Shown here one piece after another: positions 1 to 6,189 of a DNA stretch of 8,614 nt. The notes beneath the pieces were generated by a model that did not search any database, was not told the DNA's origin, and saw only the letters and a list, made by a program, of their open reading frames with translations. The DNA comes from an uncultured Clostridia bacterium (GTDB lineage: Bacteria; Bacillota_A; Clostridia; TANB77; CAG-508). The first letter of the stretch is position 1, and every line of letters begins with the position of its first letter. The stretch is from contig CAQOYX010000048.1 of NCBI GenBank assembly GCA_948852375.1, forward strand, positions 1-8,614. Direction: 5' to 3'. The position numbers and the translations under genes were made by a program.

Positions 1-67
1 AAATATATATAAAATTTGTATAAATGACTTATAATATAAATATTAACAAAGGAAACAAGGAGGAAAA

Positions 68-334
68 ATGCCAGAATTAAGTAGATTTCAAGGAATGATA
101 ATAAAATTAATTTTTTTAGATAATGATGAACATCATAAGCCACATGTGCATGTATATTATGGAGAATATGAGGCATCTGTTGGGATTGATGGAGAATTAT
201 TAAGTGGTTCGTTACCTGTAAAAAAATTAAAATTATTACAAGCATGGATGATTTTACACGAAGATGAATTATACCAAGCTTGGAATAATGCTATTAAAGG
301 AATAAGTTTTAATAATATAAAACCTTTACAATAG
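68..334 (+). CDS. DUF4160 domain protein
   Basis: An 88-residue protein that matches the DUF4160 family in length and pattern: an N-terminal MPELSRF-type start, the histidine motif H23-x-P25-H26-x-H28 followed by Tyr-Tyr-Gly-Glu-Tyr, a Gly-Ser-Leu-Pro turn, and a C-terminal helix with Leu-His-Glu-Asp-Glu-Leu and Trp. There is no signal peptide or membrane segment, so it is probably cytosolic. The start is ATG behind an AAGGAGG-like site. A TATAAT at 30-35 could be its -10 box, but no convincing -35 box is visible. The DUF2442 gene follows after 14 bases and is probably co-transcribed. DUF4160 and DUF2442 genes are often adjacent in bacterial genomes, and a toxin-antitoxin role has been considered for such pairs; the biochemical function is unknown. 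The family assignment is from memory of the motif, and any function is inference. Confidence 0.85.
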   Translation: MPELSRFQGMIIKLIFLDNDEHHKPHVHVYYGEYEASVGIDGELLSGSLPVKKLKLLQAWMILHEDELYQAWNNAIKGISFNNIKPLQ

Positions 335-348
335 AAAGGAGTGGAAAT

Positions 349-654
349 GTGTATATAGTAAATGATATAGCATATGCAGGAAATAATAGTGAAATATTAA
401 AGATTAAAAACATAAGTATAATTGCAGAATTATGCATGCTAGTTACTTTTTCAAGTGGTGAAAAAAGAGTTTTTGATGCTTCAAAATTACTTGAATATCC
501 TATTTATAAAAAACTTGAAGATTATGAAATATTTAAAAATGCATATTTAGAAAATGGTATTATAGTATGGAATAATGGAGAAATTGATATATCGCCAGAA
601 ACAGTATATGCAAATAGTTTTGAATATGAACAAGAAATTAGAGAATTAGGATAA
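349..654 (+). CDS. DUF2442 domain protein
   Basis: A 101-residue protein that fits DUF2442: a central segment with a hydrophobic strand leading into Phe-Ser-Ser-Gly-Glu-Lys-Arg-Val-Phe-Asp, then Leu-Leu-Glu-Tyr-Pro, a Phe-Lys-Asn-Ala stretch, Val-Trp-Asn-Asn-Gly, and Ile-Ser-Pro-Glu-Thr-Val-Tyr near the C-terminus. The start is GTG at 349, set by the AAAGGAG site at 335-341. The ATG at 347 is in another frame and meets a stop after three codons. It lies 14 bases after the DUF4160 gene, so the two probably form a small operon. No catalytic residues are obvious and the function is unknown. If the pair is a toxin-antitoxin module, either member could be the antitoxin. Confidence 0.82.
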   Translation: MYIVNDIAYAGNNSEILKIKNISIIAELCMLVTFSSGEKRVFDASKLLEYPIYKKLEDYEIFKNAYLENGIIVWNNGEIDISPETVYANSFEYEQEIRELG

Positions 655-696
655 ATAGTAATAAAAACTAAAGTGTAAAATGGTGTATATATAAGA

Positions 697-720
697 ATGG
701 CATTAATAAATATGGCATTA
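697..720. repeat. 9-bp direct repeat ATGGCATTA, 15-bp period
   Basis: ATGGCATTA occurs at 697-705 and again at 712-720, about 100 bases upstream of the response-regulator gene. OmpR-family regulators often bind direct repeats, usually with a period near 10-11 bp, so the 15-bp period is a poor fit. It may be a binding site or chance. Confidence 0.35.
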
Positions 721-747
721 GAAAATTAAGAAAATCTAAAAAAACTA

Positions 748-776
748 TTGTTAAAACAAAATATCTATGATATATT
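748..776 (+). promoter_or_regulatory. Candidate sigma-A promoter of the two-component genes
   Basis: TTGTTA (748-753) and TATATT (771-776) are separated by 17 bases, an acceptable sigma-A arrangement. Transcription would begin near 783, leaving a leader of roughly 37 bases before the response-regulator start. The spacer and -10 box lie inside the 18-bp inverted repeat at 755-795, so promoter and repeat probably work together if both are real. In a sequence this AT-rich such matches are common. Confidence 0.45.
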
Positions 777-795
777 TTATCATAGATATTTTGTT
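755..795. repeat. 18-bp perfect inverted repeat (operator or weak terminator)
   Basis: Arms 755-772 and 778-795 are perfect reverse complements around a 5-base loop. The stem is almost all A/T and is followed by AAAGAAAAG, with no T-run on the plus strand, so it is a poor intrinsic terminator in that direction. It could terminate the DUF4160/DUF2442 transcript, or act as an operator because it overlaps the candidate promoter at 748-776. Confidence 0.6.
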
Positions 796-819
796 AAAGA
801 AAAGTAGAGGTGTAGCTTT

Positions 820-1557
820 ATGGAAGAAGAAATGCTAAATGAAGACAAAAAAACTATTTTAATAGTAGATGATGAAGAACACATTGTAGACATATTAGCA
901 CATAATTTACAAAAAGAAGGATATAATACATTACAAGCAAATGATGGTTTAACAGCAGTAGATATAGCATTAAACCAAAAGCCAGACTTAATCTTATTAG
1001 ATATAATGATTCCAAAAATGGATGGACTTGCTGTATGTAAAAGAATTAGACATACCTTAAATGTACCAATCCTTATGTTAACAGCAAAAGATGAAGAGAT
1101 AGATAAAATATTAGGACTAGAATTAGGAGCAGACGACTATGTTACAAAACCATTTAGTGTAAGAGAACTAATGGCAAGAATAAAAGCAAATTTAAGAAAA
1201 GTAGAAATGTCATCTTCTTCAAATAATATAGAGCCTGAACAAGAAGACAATACAAACAAAATTGTAGTTGGAGATTTAAGTCTAGATTTAGACAAATTTG
1301 AAGTAAAAGTAAAAGGTGAAGTGGTAGATTTAACACTAAGAGAATTTGAAGTATTGAAATATTTAGCAAATCAACCAGGGCAAGTAATAACAAGAGAAGT
1401 TTTACTTGAAAAAGTATGGGGTTATGAATACTATGGCGATATAAGAACAGTAGATGTTACAGTAAGAAGAATTCGTGAAAAAATAGAAAAAGACACATCA
1501 GCTCCAAAAATATTAATAACCAAAAGAGGAGTAGGATACTACATAGCATCAAAATAA
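820..1557 (+). CDS. OmpR/PhoB-family response regulator
   Basis: A 245-residue DNA-binding response regulator. The receiver domain (about residues 11-126) has the acidic pair D17-D18, phospho-acceptor D61 within Leu-Leu-Asp-Ile-Met-Ile-Pro, T88 and K110 followed by Pro-Phe. A polar Ser/Asn/Glu-rich linker (about 130-148) leads to a winged-helix effector domain (about 149-244) with the typical Leu-Thr-Leu-Arg-Glu-Phe-Glu-Val-Leu and a C-terminal Thr-Lys-Arg-Gly-Val-Gly-Tyr-Tyr hairpin. It should be phosphorylated by the kinase encoded immediately downstream and bind promoter DNA as a dimer. The start at 820 is supported by GAGGTG seven bases upstream; the ATG at 832 is less likely. It resembles the WalR/PhoP group, but the sequence does not let me choose between them, so no symbol is given. 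Confidence 0.95.
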   Translation: MEEEMLNEDKKTILIVDDEEHIVDILAHNLQKEGYNTLQANDGLTAVDIALNQKPDLILLDIMIPKMDGLAVCKRIRHTLNVPILMLTAKDEEIDKILGLELGADDYVTKPFSVRELMARIKANLRKVEMSSSSNNIEPEQEDNTNKIVVGDLSLDLDKFEVKVKGEVVDLTLREFEVLKYLANQPGQVITREVLLEKVWGYEYYGDIRTVDVTVRRIREKIEKDTSAPKILITKRGVGYYIASK

Positions 1558-1564
1558 TAAAGGA

Positions 1565-1594
1565 AAGGTCGAAAGTCTAAAAACTTTCGACCTT
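1565..1594 (+). other. Intercistronic 12-bp hairpin between regulator and kinase genes
   Basis: AAGGTCGAAAGT (1565-1576) pairs perfectly with ACTTTCGACCTT (1583-1594) around the 6-base loop CTAAAA. It starts seven bases after the regulator stop codon and is unusually GC-rich for this region. Only two T residues follow, then AAAACAG, so it is not a classical terminator. It may attenuate transcription into the kinase gene or protect the upstream mRNA 3' end, giving more regulator than kinase. Confidence 0.65.
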
Positions 1595-1640
1595 AAAACA
1601 GTCAGAAATATAAAAATAAACGAAAGGAAAGCCTGTTAAA

Positions 1641-2390
1641 ATGATAAAAAATGTACAATTAAAAATTATATTAATATTAACAATAATATCAATAATATTA
1701 ATAGCAGGATTAGGAACATATTTTGTACTAAGTCTAAAAACAATATACTTAAACATAGCCTCAACCAATAATATAGAAATATTAAGTGAAAATATATCGA
1801 ATATAGTAAACAAAGGAACAATGTTATCAATACATGCAGTATTTGCATTTTTAGTAATAGCAATAGGAATAACTATATTTGTTGTAATAAAAATTACAAT
1901 ACCAATAAATAAATTATTAAATAGTGCTAAAAAAGTATCAGCACAAGACGAAATAAAAGAAGATAAAAACAAAAAACAAGTAGATGAAATTGCTGGAGCA
2001 ATTGGAATGATGACAACAGAAATAAAAGAGAATCTAAAAGAAGTATCAAGGCAAAAAAAGCAAATTGAAACAATACTACTACATATGACAGATGGAGTTA
2101 TTGCCTTTAATATGGAGGGAAATATTATATTAGTAAACCCAGCAGCAACAAGATTACTTAGAATAATGCCAGAAGATGAAACATTTCAGAAAATATTTGA
2201 AAAATTTAATGTAGAAATAAACATGGAAAAAATTATATACCTAGATGATTGGACATCTTCAGAAGAAAGAATAAGTATAGGAGATAAGCATATAAACTTA
2301 TTTTTTGCACCATTAAAGGACGAATTAGATAGATCAGCACGGAGTAATGGTAGTAATACAAGACATAACAGAACACGTAAAACTAGATAA
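1641..2390 (+). CDS. Sensor histidine kinase, N-terminal part (frame broken)
   Basis: This frame gives the sensor half of a histidine kinase: membrane helix 1 (about residues 7-32), a short extracellular loop of about 30 residues, membrane helix 2 (about 62-84), a HAMP domain (from about 84, with P88), a coiled linker rich in Lys/Glu/Gln, then most of a PAS domain (from about 140, with Asp-Gly-Val-Ile-Ala-Phe and Leu-Val-Asn-Pro-Ala-Ala). Homology ends at A233. The last 16 residues (Arg-Ser-Asn-Gly...) look random and stop at 2388-2390. Moving +1 at 2340 restores the end of the PAS domain and the kinase core, giving a composite protein of 475 residues over 1641-3069. An AAAGGAAAG site precedes the ATG. 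The domain order resembles WalK/PhoR kinases. Without a frame change this product has no kinase activity and could at most be a membrane sensor fragment. Confidence 0.88.
   Translation: MIKNVQLKIILILTIISIILIAGLGTYFVLSLKTIYLNIASTNNIEILSENISNIVNKGTMLSIHAVFAFLVIAIGITIFVVIKITIPINKLLNSAKKVSAQDEIKEDKNKKQVDEIAGAIGMMTTEIKENLKEVSRQKKQIETILLHMTDGVIAFNMEGNIILVNPAATRLLRIMPEDETFQKIFEKFNVEINMEKIIYLDDWTSSEERISIGDKHINLFFAPLKDELDRSARSNGSNTRHNRTRKTR
2337..2343 (+). other. +1 frameshift site GCA-CGG-A in the kinase gene
   Basis: The sensor frame reads TCA GCA CGG AGT. The frame that continues into the kinase reads GGA GTA ATG GTA GTA ATA. Skipping one base (the C at 2340) joins Ser-Ala to Gly-Val-Met-Val-Val-Ile-Gln-Asp-Ile-Thr, the normal last strand of a PAS domain just before HisKA. 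The composite length is a multiple of three plus one, which fits a single extra base. The same NCA-CGG arrangement occurs at the break in yabG. Whether it is a mutation, a sequencing error or a programmed shift is not decidable here. Confidence 0.85.
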
Positions 2391-3069
2391 CATGAGAAAA
2401 GAATTTGTAGCAGATGTATCACATGAGTTAAAAACACCAATTACATCAATAATGGGTTATGCAGATACATTATTAGAAGGAGAATATGATAAACAAACAC
2501 AAGACAAATTCATAAATGTTATTGCAACAGAAGCAAGAAGAATGGCAAAATTGGTTACAGATTTATTAGCATTATCAAGGTTTGATAATAATCAAGTACA
2601 AGTACAAAAAGAAGAATTCGATTTAGGGGAGCTTGTAAAAAGATGCCAAGAAAAAGTACAACTTGAAATAAACAAAAAACATCATCATGTAGAATGTTTT
2701 GTAACTGCAAATGTTCCACCTGTATATGCTGATAAATATGGCATAGAAAGAGTTGTACTAAATATTTTAACAAACAGTATAAAATATACAAAAGAAGAAG
2801 GAAACATAAAAATATATGTAGGATTTGTATATAATGATGCTTATATAAAAGTAATAGATAATGGTATGGGAATACCAGATGAAGACCTAACAAGAATATT
2901 TGATAGGTTCTATAGAGTAGACAAAGCACGTACAAGAGAAATGGGAGGAACAGGACTTGGTTTATCTATCGCAAAAGAGATATTAGATAAGAATGAAGGA
3001 AGTATAGATATAAAAAGTGAGCAAGGAAAAGGAACAGAAGTAGTAATTCGTGTACCTACGAAGAAATAG
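2347..3069 (+). CDS. Sensor histidine kinase, catalytic part (frame broken)
   Basis: This 240-residue frame holds the complete transmitter: the end of the PAS domain (Val-Ile-Gln-Asp-Ile-Thr-Glu), HisKA with the H box Val-Ser-His-Glu-Leu-Lys-Thr-Pro (H26 here, about H261 in the composite), N box Asn-Ile-Leu-Thr-Asn-Ser-Ile-Lys-Tyr, G1 Asp-Asn-Gly-Met-Gly-Ile-Pro, F box Phe-Asp-Arg-Phe-Tyr-Arg-Val-Asp, and G2 Gly-Gly-Thr-Gly-Leu-Gly-Leu-Ser. All ATP-binding and phosphorylation motifs look intact, which argues against long-term decay. The ATG at 2347 has GGAG only two bases upstream, too close for a good ribosome site, so independent translation seems unlikely. A conserved upstream reading in this frame (GGA GTA) supports fusion with the sensor half by a +1 shift. 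If made alone it would be a soluble kinase lacking its membrane sensor. Confidence 0.9.
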   Translation: MVVIQDITEHVKLDNMRKEFVADVSHELKTPITSIMGYADTLLEGEYDKQTQDKFINVIATEARRMAKLVTDLLALSRFDNNQVQVQKEEFDLGELVKRCQEKVQLEINKKHHHVECFVTANVPPVYADKYGIERVVLNILTNSIKYTKEEGNIKIYVGFVYNDAYIKVIDNGMGIPDEDLTRIFDRFYRVDKARTREMGGTGLGLSIAKEILDKNEGSIDIKSEQGKGTEVVIRVPTKK

Positions 3070-3107
3070 ATATGTGTTACATAACCTTGGGAAATTTAAT
3101 ATATTAC

Positions 3108-3136
3108 TTGCCAAAAGACAGAAACTGATATATAAT
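3108..3136 (+). promoter_or_regulatory. Sigma-A promoter of the lepB-holB-ricT operon
   Basis: TTGCCA (3108-3113) and a perfect TATAAT (3131-3136) are separated by exactly 17 bases. This is the best promoter match in the window. Initiation would be near 3143, about 35 bases before the signal peptidase start, so the three downstream genes can be expressed independently of the two-component system. Confidence 0.75.
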
Positions 3137-3164
3137 AAGTAAGCATTATAAAGATACTTATAAT
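3132..3164. repeat. Imperfect inverted repeat at the lepB promoter start site
   Basis: ATAATAAGTA (3132-3141) pairs with TACTTATAAT (3155-3164), nine of ten positions, around a 13-base loop. It spans the -10 box and likely start site, so it could be an operator. Its low GC content makes chance a real alternative. Confidence 0.35.
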
Positions 3165-3177
3165 TTGAAAGGAAGAA

Positions 3178-3834
3178 ATGCTAATGGATGAAGAAAAAAA
3201 GATAAAAGTAAAAGAAATATTAGAATGGGTATATTGTATAGTAATAGCAGTTGTTTTAGCTTTACTTGTTAGATATTTTATAGGTACTCCAACAATAGTA
3301 CAACAGCCATCAATGTTTCCAACATTAAAAGAAGGGCAAAGATTAATTTTAAATAGAACAATTAGAATAACACATTCAGTTCCAGAAAGAGGAGATATTG
3401 TAACATTTGAAGCACCATCAAAAGTATATGTATCAGCAACAGATGCAAATTTAAACAATCCAGTAGCAGAATACAACCATAATATAAATAATGTATTTTC
3501 TAAATTTAGATATTATGTGTTAGAAATTGGAAAAGATAGTTATATAAAAAGAGTAATAGGATTACCAGGAGAACATGTAAAAATAGAAAATGGAAAAGTA
3601 TATATAAATGGAGAAGAATTAAAAGAAGATTATTTACAACCAGAAGTAATAACAGATGCATTAAATGGTCCATATACAGACATAATAGTACCACAAAATT
3701 CTATATTTGTAATGGGAGACAACAGAACAAAAAGTACAGATTCAAGAAGATTTGGCTGTGTTCCCTTAGAAAAATTAGAAAGCAAGGTATGGATAAGATT
3801 CTGGCCATTCGATTTATTTGGAAAGGTAAAATAA
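3178..3834 (+). CDS. lepB: Signal peptidase I
   Basis: A type I signal peptidase of 218 residues that cleaves signal peptides from exported proteins at the outer face of the membrane. One N-terminal membrane helix (about residues 14-35) is followed by the catalytic serine S45 in Gln-Pro-Ser-Met-Phe-Pro-Thr-Leu, an Arg-Gly-Asp-Ile-Val segment (about 71-75), the general-base lysine K124 in Tyr-Ile-Lys-Arg-Val-Ile-Gly-Leu-Pro-Gly, and the box E signature Met-Gly-Asp-Asn-Arg...Asp-Ser-Arg (179-190). All expected family motifs are present. The start is uncertain: the SD AAAGGA (3168-3173) is only four bases from ATG 3178 but ten from ATG 3184, so Met3 may be the true start. The gene leads an apparent operon with holB (15-base gap) and ricT. 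Sporulating Bacillota often have several paralogues. Confidence 0.95.
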   Translation: MLMDEEKKIKVKEILEWVYCIVIAVVLALLVRYFIGTPTIVQQPSMFPTLKEGQRLILNRTIRITHSVPERGDIVTFEAPSKVYVSATDANLNNPVAEYNHNINNVFSKFRYYVLEIGKDSYIKRVIGLPGEHVKIENGKVYINGEELKEDYLQPEVITDALNGPYTDIIVPQNSIFVMGDNRTKSTDSRRFGCVPLEKLESKVWIRFWPFDLFGKVK

Positions 3835-3849
3835 AAAGGAGAAACATAA

Positions 3850-4743
3850 ATGAGTTTTGACCACATAATAGGAAACTACAAAGCAAAACAAACATTAACT
3901 AAGATAATAGAATCTAATACAATAATGCACAGTTATATGTTCATAGGATCAAGTGGTATAGGCAAAGCTCTATTTGCAAAAGAATTTGCAAAAATGATAT
4001 TATGTAGTAGTATTGCCAATACAGAAAAACCATGTAACTATTGTAAATCATGCTTAGAATTAGAAAATAGCAATAACCCAGACCTTATAGAAATAGAACC
4101 AGAAAACGGTACAATAAAAATAGAACAAATAAGAAAAATGACAGAAAAAGTACTAGAAAAGCCAATAATATCAAACAAAAAAGTATATATAATAAAAGAT
4201 GCAGACACAATGACAAAAGAAGCAAGCAACTGTTTACTAAAAACACTAGAAGAGCCACCAAACTACATAACAATAATATTAACAGGTTCGAATGAAAGTA
4301 GTTTTATAAATACAATAAAGTCAAGATGTATGAAAATTGTATTTAACAAAATACAAGATGATATTCTTAAAGAATATTTAGAAAAACAGTACAAAATAAG
4401 TTTAGAAGAAAACCTTATAAAAGCATGTGAGGGAAGCATAAAAAAAGCACTAAGAGTAATTGAAAAAAAAGAACAATACGAAGAAACTCTAAAGATATTT
4501 TCAAATATAGAAGTCTATAATCTATTAGATGCAATAAAAAAGCTAAATTTCATGTATGAAAACAAAGAAGACATATATGAGATATTAGACTATATAAACA
4601 TTATTTTATCAAATTCATTAATGCAAAAACCACAATATATACAATATATAGAAAAAGTAGAACAAACGAAAAGAAGTTTAAAATCAAACAGTAATTATGA
4701 CATGAGTATAGATAGTATGATATATAAAATATGGGAGGAATAA
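3850..4743 (+). CDS. holB: DNA polymerase III delta' subunit
   Basis: A 297-residue AAA+ clamp-loader subunit that helps load the beta sliding clamp on primed DNA. It begins with the family-typical Ile-Ile-Gly-Asn-Tyr-Lys-Ala-Lys-Gln and His27-Ser-Tyr-Met-Phe. A Walker A motif Gly-Ser-Ser-Gly-Ile-Gly-Lys (33-39) is followed by a four-cysteine zinc site (C52, C62, C65, C68), a Walker B-like Val-Tyr-Ile-Ile-Lys-Asp-Ala-Asp (ending at D119), Leu-Leu-Lys-Thr-Leu-Glu-Glu-Pro-Pro, and the sensor-1 region with S158-R159-C160. The C-terminal helical collar is divergent. At 297 residues it is too short to be DnaX and has no tau extension. The next gene is ricT, three bases downstream, the same holB-ricT order as in Bacillus subtilis (holB-yaaT), which supports the assignment. 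An AAAAGGAG site precedes the ATG. Confidence 0.93.
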   Translation: MSFDHIIGNYKAKQTLTKIIESNTIMHSYMFIGSSGIGKALFAKEFAKMILCSSIANTEKPCNYCKSCLELENSNNPDLIEIEPENGTIKIEQIRKMTEKVLEKPIISNKKVYIIKDADTMTKEASNCLLKTLEEPPNYITIILTGSNESSFINTIKSRCMKIVFNKIQDDILKEYLEKQYKISLEENLIKACEGSIKKALRVIEKKEQYEETLKIFSNIEVYNLLDAIKKLNFMYENKEDIYEILDYINIILSNSLMQKPQYIQYIEKVEQTKRSLKSNSNYDMSIDSMIYKIWEE

Positions 4744-4746
4744 ATT

Positions 4747-5667
4747 TTGAAGGAAATTATAGGAGTAAGATTTGCAAGACCAGGGAAAATCTATTTTTTC
4801 AGTCCAAGTCATTATAAACTATCTAAAGGTCAATTTGTAATAGTAGAAACAGCAATGGGAGAAGAATATGCAGAAGTAGTAATAGAAAACAGATTAATGC
4901 CAGAAGAAAAAATAGAAAATGAGCTAAAACCAATAATTAGAGTTGCAACATATAAAGATAAAAAACACAATGAAGAAAACAAAATAAAAGAAAAAGAAGC
5001 ATTTAAAATATGTCAAGAACAAATAAAAAAACACAAATTAGACATGAACTTAACAGATGTAGAATACAAATTTGATAATTCAAAACTACTATTTTATTTT
5101 ACAGCAGAAGGAAGAATAGATTTTAGAAATCTAGTTAAGGACTTAGCTAGTATATTCAAGACAAGAATAGAACTTCGTCAGATAGGAGTAAGGGACGAAG
5201 TAAAAAGGATTGGTGGAAATGGAATATGTGGAAGACAACTATGTTGTTGTTCATTCCTAGGAAATTTTGAAACAGTATCAATAAAAATGGCAAAAGAGCA
5301 AAATCTTTCACTAAATCCATCAAAAATTTCTGGAAACTGTGGAAGGCTAATGTGTTGTTTAAAATATGAAGAAGAAGCATATTTAGAAAAATTAGCAAAA
5401 CTACCAAAAGTAGGAGCAATTGTAAGAACTGAAGAAGAAGGGGAAGGAATAGTAGATGGAATTGAAACATTAAAAGAAAAAGTACGAGTTAAATTTAAAG
5501 ATAAAGAAGGATATTTCTATAAAAAATATAATGCAAGCGATTTAAAGATAATAAAAGATGTAGTTGAAACAGATGAATTACAAGGAATAGATAAAGAAGA
5601 ATTAAAAGAACTAAAAAAATTAGAAAAACTAGAAGAACAAGACTTAAAAAATCAAGATGAAGGATAA
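4747..5667 (+). CDS. ricT: PSP1-domain regulatory protein RicT (YaaT)
   Basis: A 306-residue member of the PSP1/YaaT family. The N-terminus Ile-Ile-Gly-Val-Arg-Phe and the segment Tyr-Lys-Leu-Ser-Lys-Gly-Gln-Phe-Val-Ile-Val-Glu-Thr match the family. Two cysteine clusters are characteristic: C161 with C166-C167-C168 (Gly-Ile-Cys-Gly-Arg-Gln-Leu-Cys-Cys-Cys) and C198 with C203-C204 (Gly-Asn-Cys-Gly-Arg-Leu-Met-Cys-Cys). In B. subtilis RicT works with RicA and RicF in an iron-sulfur complex that stimulates RNase Y mRNA processing and affects sporulation, competence and biofilm formation. The start is TTG at 4747, set by GGGAGG at 4733-4738 inside the end of holB. The C-terminal 35 residues are highly charged (Glu/Lys/Leu repeats) and probably helical. 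RicA and RicF are not encoded in this window. Confidence 0.93.
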   Translation: MKEIIGVRFARPGKIYFFSPSHYKLSKGQFVIVETAMGEEYAEVVIENRLMPEEKIENELKPIIRVATYKDKKHNEENKIKEKEAFKICQEQIKKHKLDMNLTDVEYKFDNSKLLFYFTAEGRIDFRNLVKDLASIFKTRIELRQIGVRDEVKRIGGNGICGRQLCCCSFLGNFETVSIKMAKEQNLSLNPSKISGNCGRLMCCLKYEEEAYLEKLAKLPKVGAIVRTEEEGEGIVDGIETLKEKVRVKFKDKEGYFYKKYNASDLKIIKDVVETDELQGIDKEELKELKKLEKLEEQDLKNQDEG

Positions 5668-5786
5668 CATATAGAAGTTGTATTATACAAAATCCTTAGT
5701 AAAGCAATAAAAATTAATACATAAATTAAAATAGTTATAAATATTAATTTATATAAATAAAATGTAGTATTAAAGGAGGCGAGTAT

Positions 5787-5972
5787 ATGGCATATAAAAT
5801 TACAGATAAATGTATAAGTTGTGGAGCATGTGCAGCAAACTGCCCAGTAGAATGTATATCACAAGGCGACGAAAGATATATTATAGATAAAGATGCATGT
5901 ATAGGATGTGGAACATGTGCAGGAGTTTGCCCAGTAGATGCACCTTGTGATATGGACAGTTGCGAAGAATAG
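5787..5972 (+). CDS. 2[4Fe-4S] ferredoxin
   Basis: A 61-residue clostridial-type ferredoxin, a small cytosolic electron carrier. It has two cluster motifs: C9-x2-C12-x2-C15-x3-C19-Pro and C38-x2-C41-x2-C44-x3-C48-Pro. Extra cysteines at 23, 54 and 59 are not part of the standard motifs. The start ATG follows an excellent AAAGGAGG site. About 120 bases separate it from ricT; that gap is AT-rich and holds no promoter I would call. A strong terminator follows immediately, so the gene is the end of its transcript. The high number of GC-containing Cys/Gly codons and the strong ribosome site fit abundant expression. Confidence 0.96.
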   Translation: MAYKITDKCISCGACAANCPVECISQGDERYIIDKDACIGCGTCAGVCPVDAPCDMDSCEE

Positions 5973-5975
5973 TTT

Positions 5976-6017
5976 AAAATAAAGAGGTTACAGGAATGAA
6001 CGTAACCTCTTTATTTT
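5976..6017 (+). terminator. Rho-independent terminator after ferredoxin
   Basis: The core stem ATAAAGAGGTTAC (5979-5991) pairs perfectly with GTAACCTCTTTAT (6002-6014), extended by three A-T pairs to 5976 and 6017. The loop is 10 bases, and the right arm runs into TTTATTTTG. It lies four bases after the ferredoxin stop codon. The T-rich, A-flanked structure may also work in the other direction for yabG, but it lies about 170 bases beyond the yabG stop. Confidence 0.88.
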
Positions 6018-6189
6018 GACCATCTTTTACAAAAATTTTATCAATGATATTTAATCAAAATTTTTTTCTATTATTTTTTGAAAGAGTGAATATAGAATAT
6101 TCCTCTAGTTATGCAACATTTCTTTTTATGGTTGAGATACCATTTAATTATATGGTAAAATAAGGAATATTATTATTTTAATTTTTTTG

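Noticed and set aside
674..689. WalR-like box TGTAAA-N4-TGTATA upstream of the response regulator
   Set aside because: The spacer is four instead of five bases and the second half-site departs from TGTWAH. Such near matches are expected in this AT-rich DNA.
1154..1393. Minus-strand reading frame rich in Leu opposite the response regulator
   Set aside because: Its composition is the shadow of AAT/AAA-rich coding DNA on the other strand. There is no ribosome site, and the plus strand holds a fully conserved protein.
1577..1972. Minus-strand frame of 131 codons opposite the kinase sensor region
   Set aside because: The hydrophobic composition mirrors the membrane helices and A-rich codons of the real gene. 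No ribosome site or recognisable family.
2555..2935. Minus-strand frame of 126 codons opposite the kinase core
   Set aside because: Leu/Tyr-rich shadow of a region with intact H, N, G1, F and G2 boxes on the plus strand.
3096..3476. Minus-strand frame of 126 codons opposite lepB
   Set aside because: It lies across the lepB promoter and catalytic region, has no ribosome site and no family resemblance.
5660..5697. AAGGAT...ATCCTT pairing after ricT as an operon terminator
   Set aside because: Six-base stem with a 26-base loop and no T-run; not a credible terminator.
6138..6157. TACCAT...ATGGTA inverted repeat downstream of yabG as its terminator
   Set aside because: The stem is only six bases with no T-run on the minus strand. 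The 172-base gap 6018-6189 otherwise shows no gene or clear signal.
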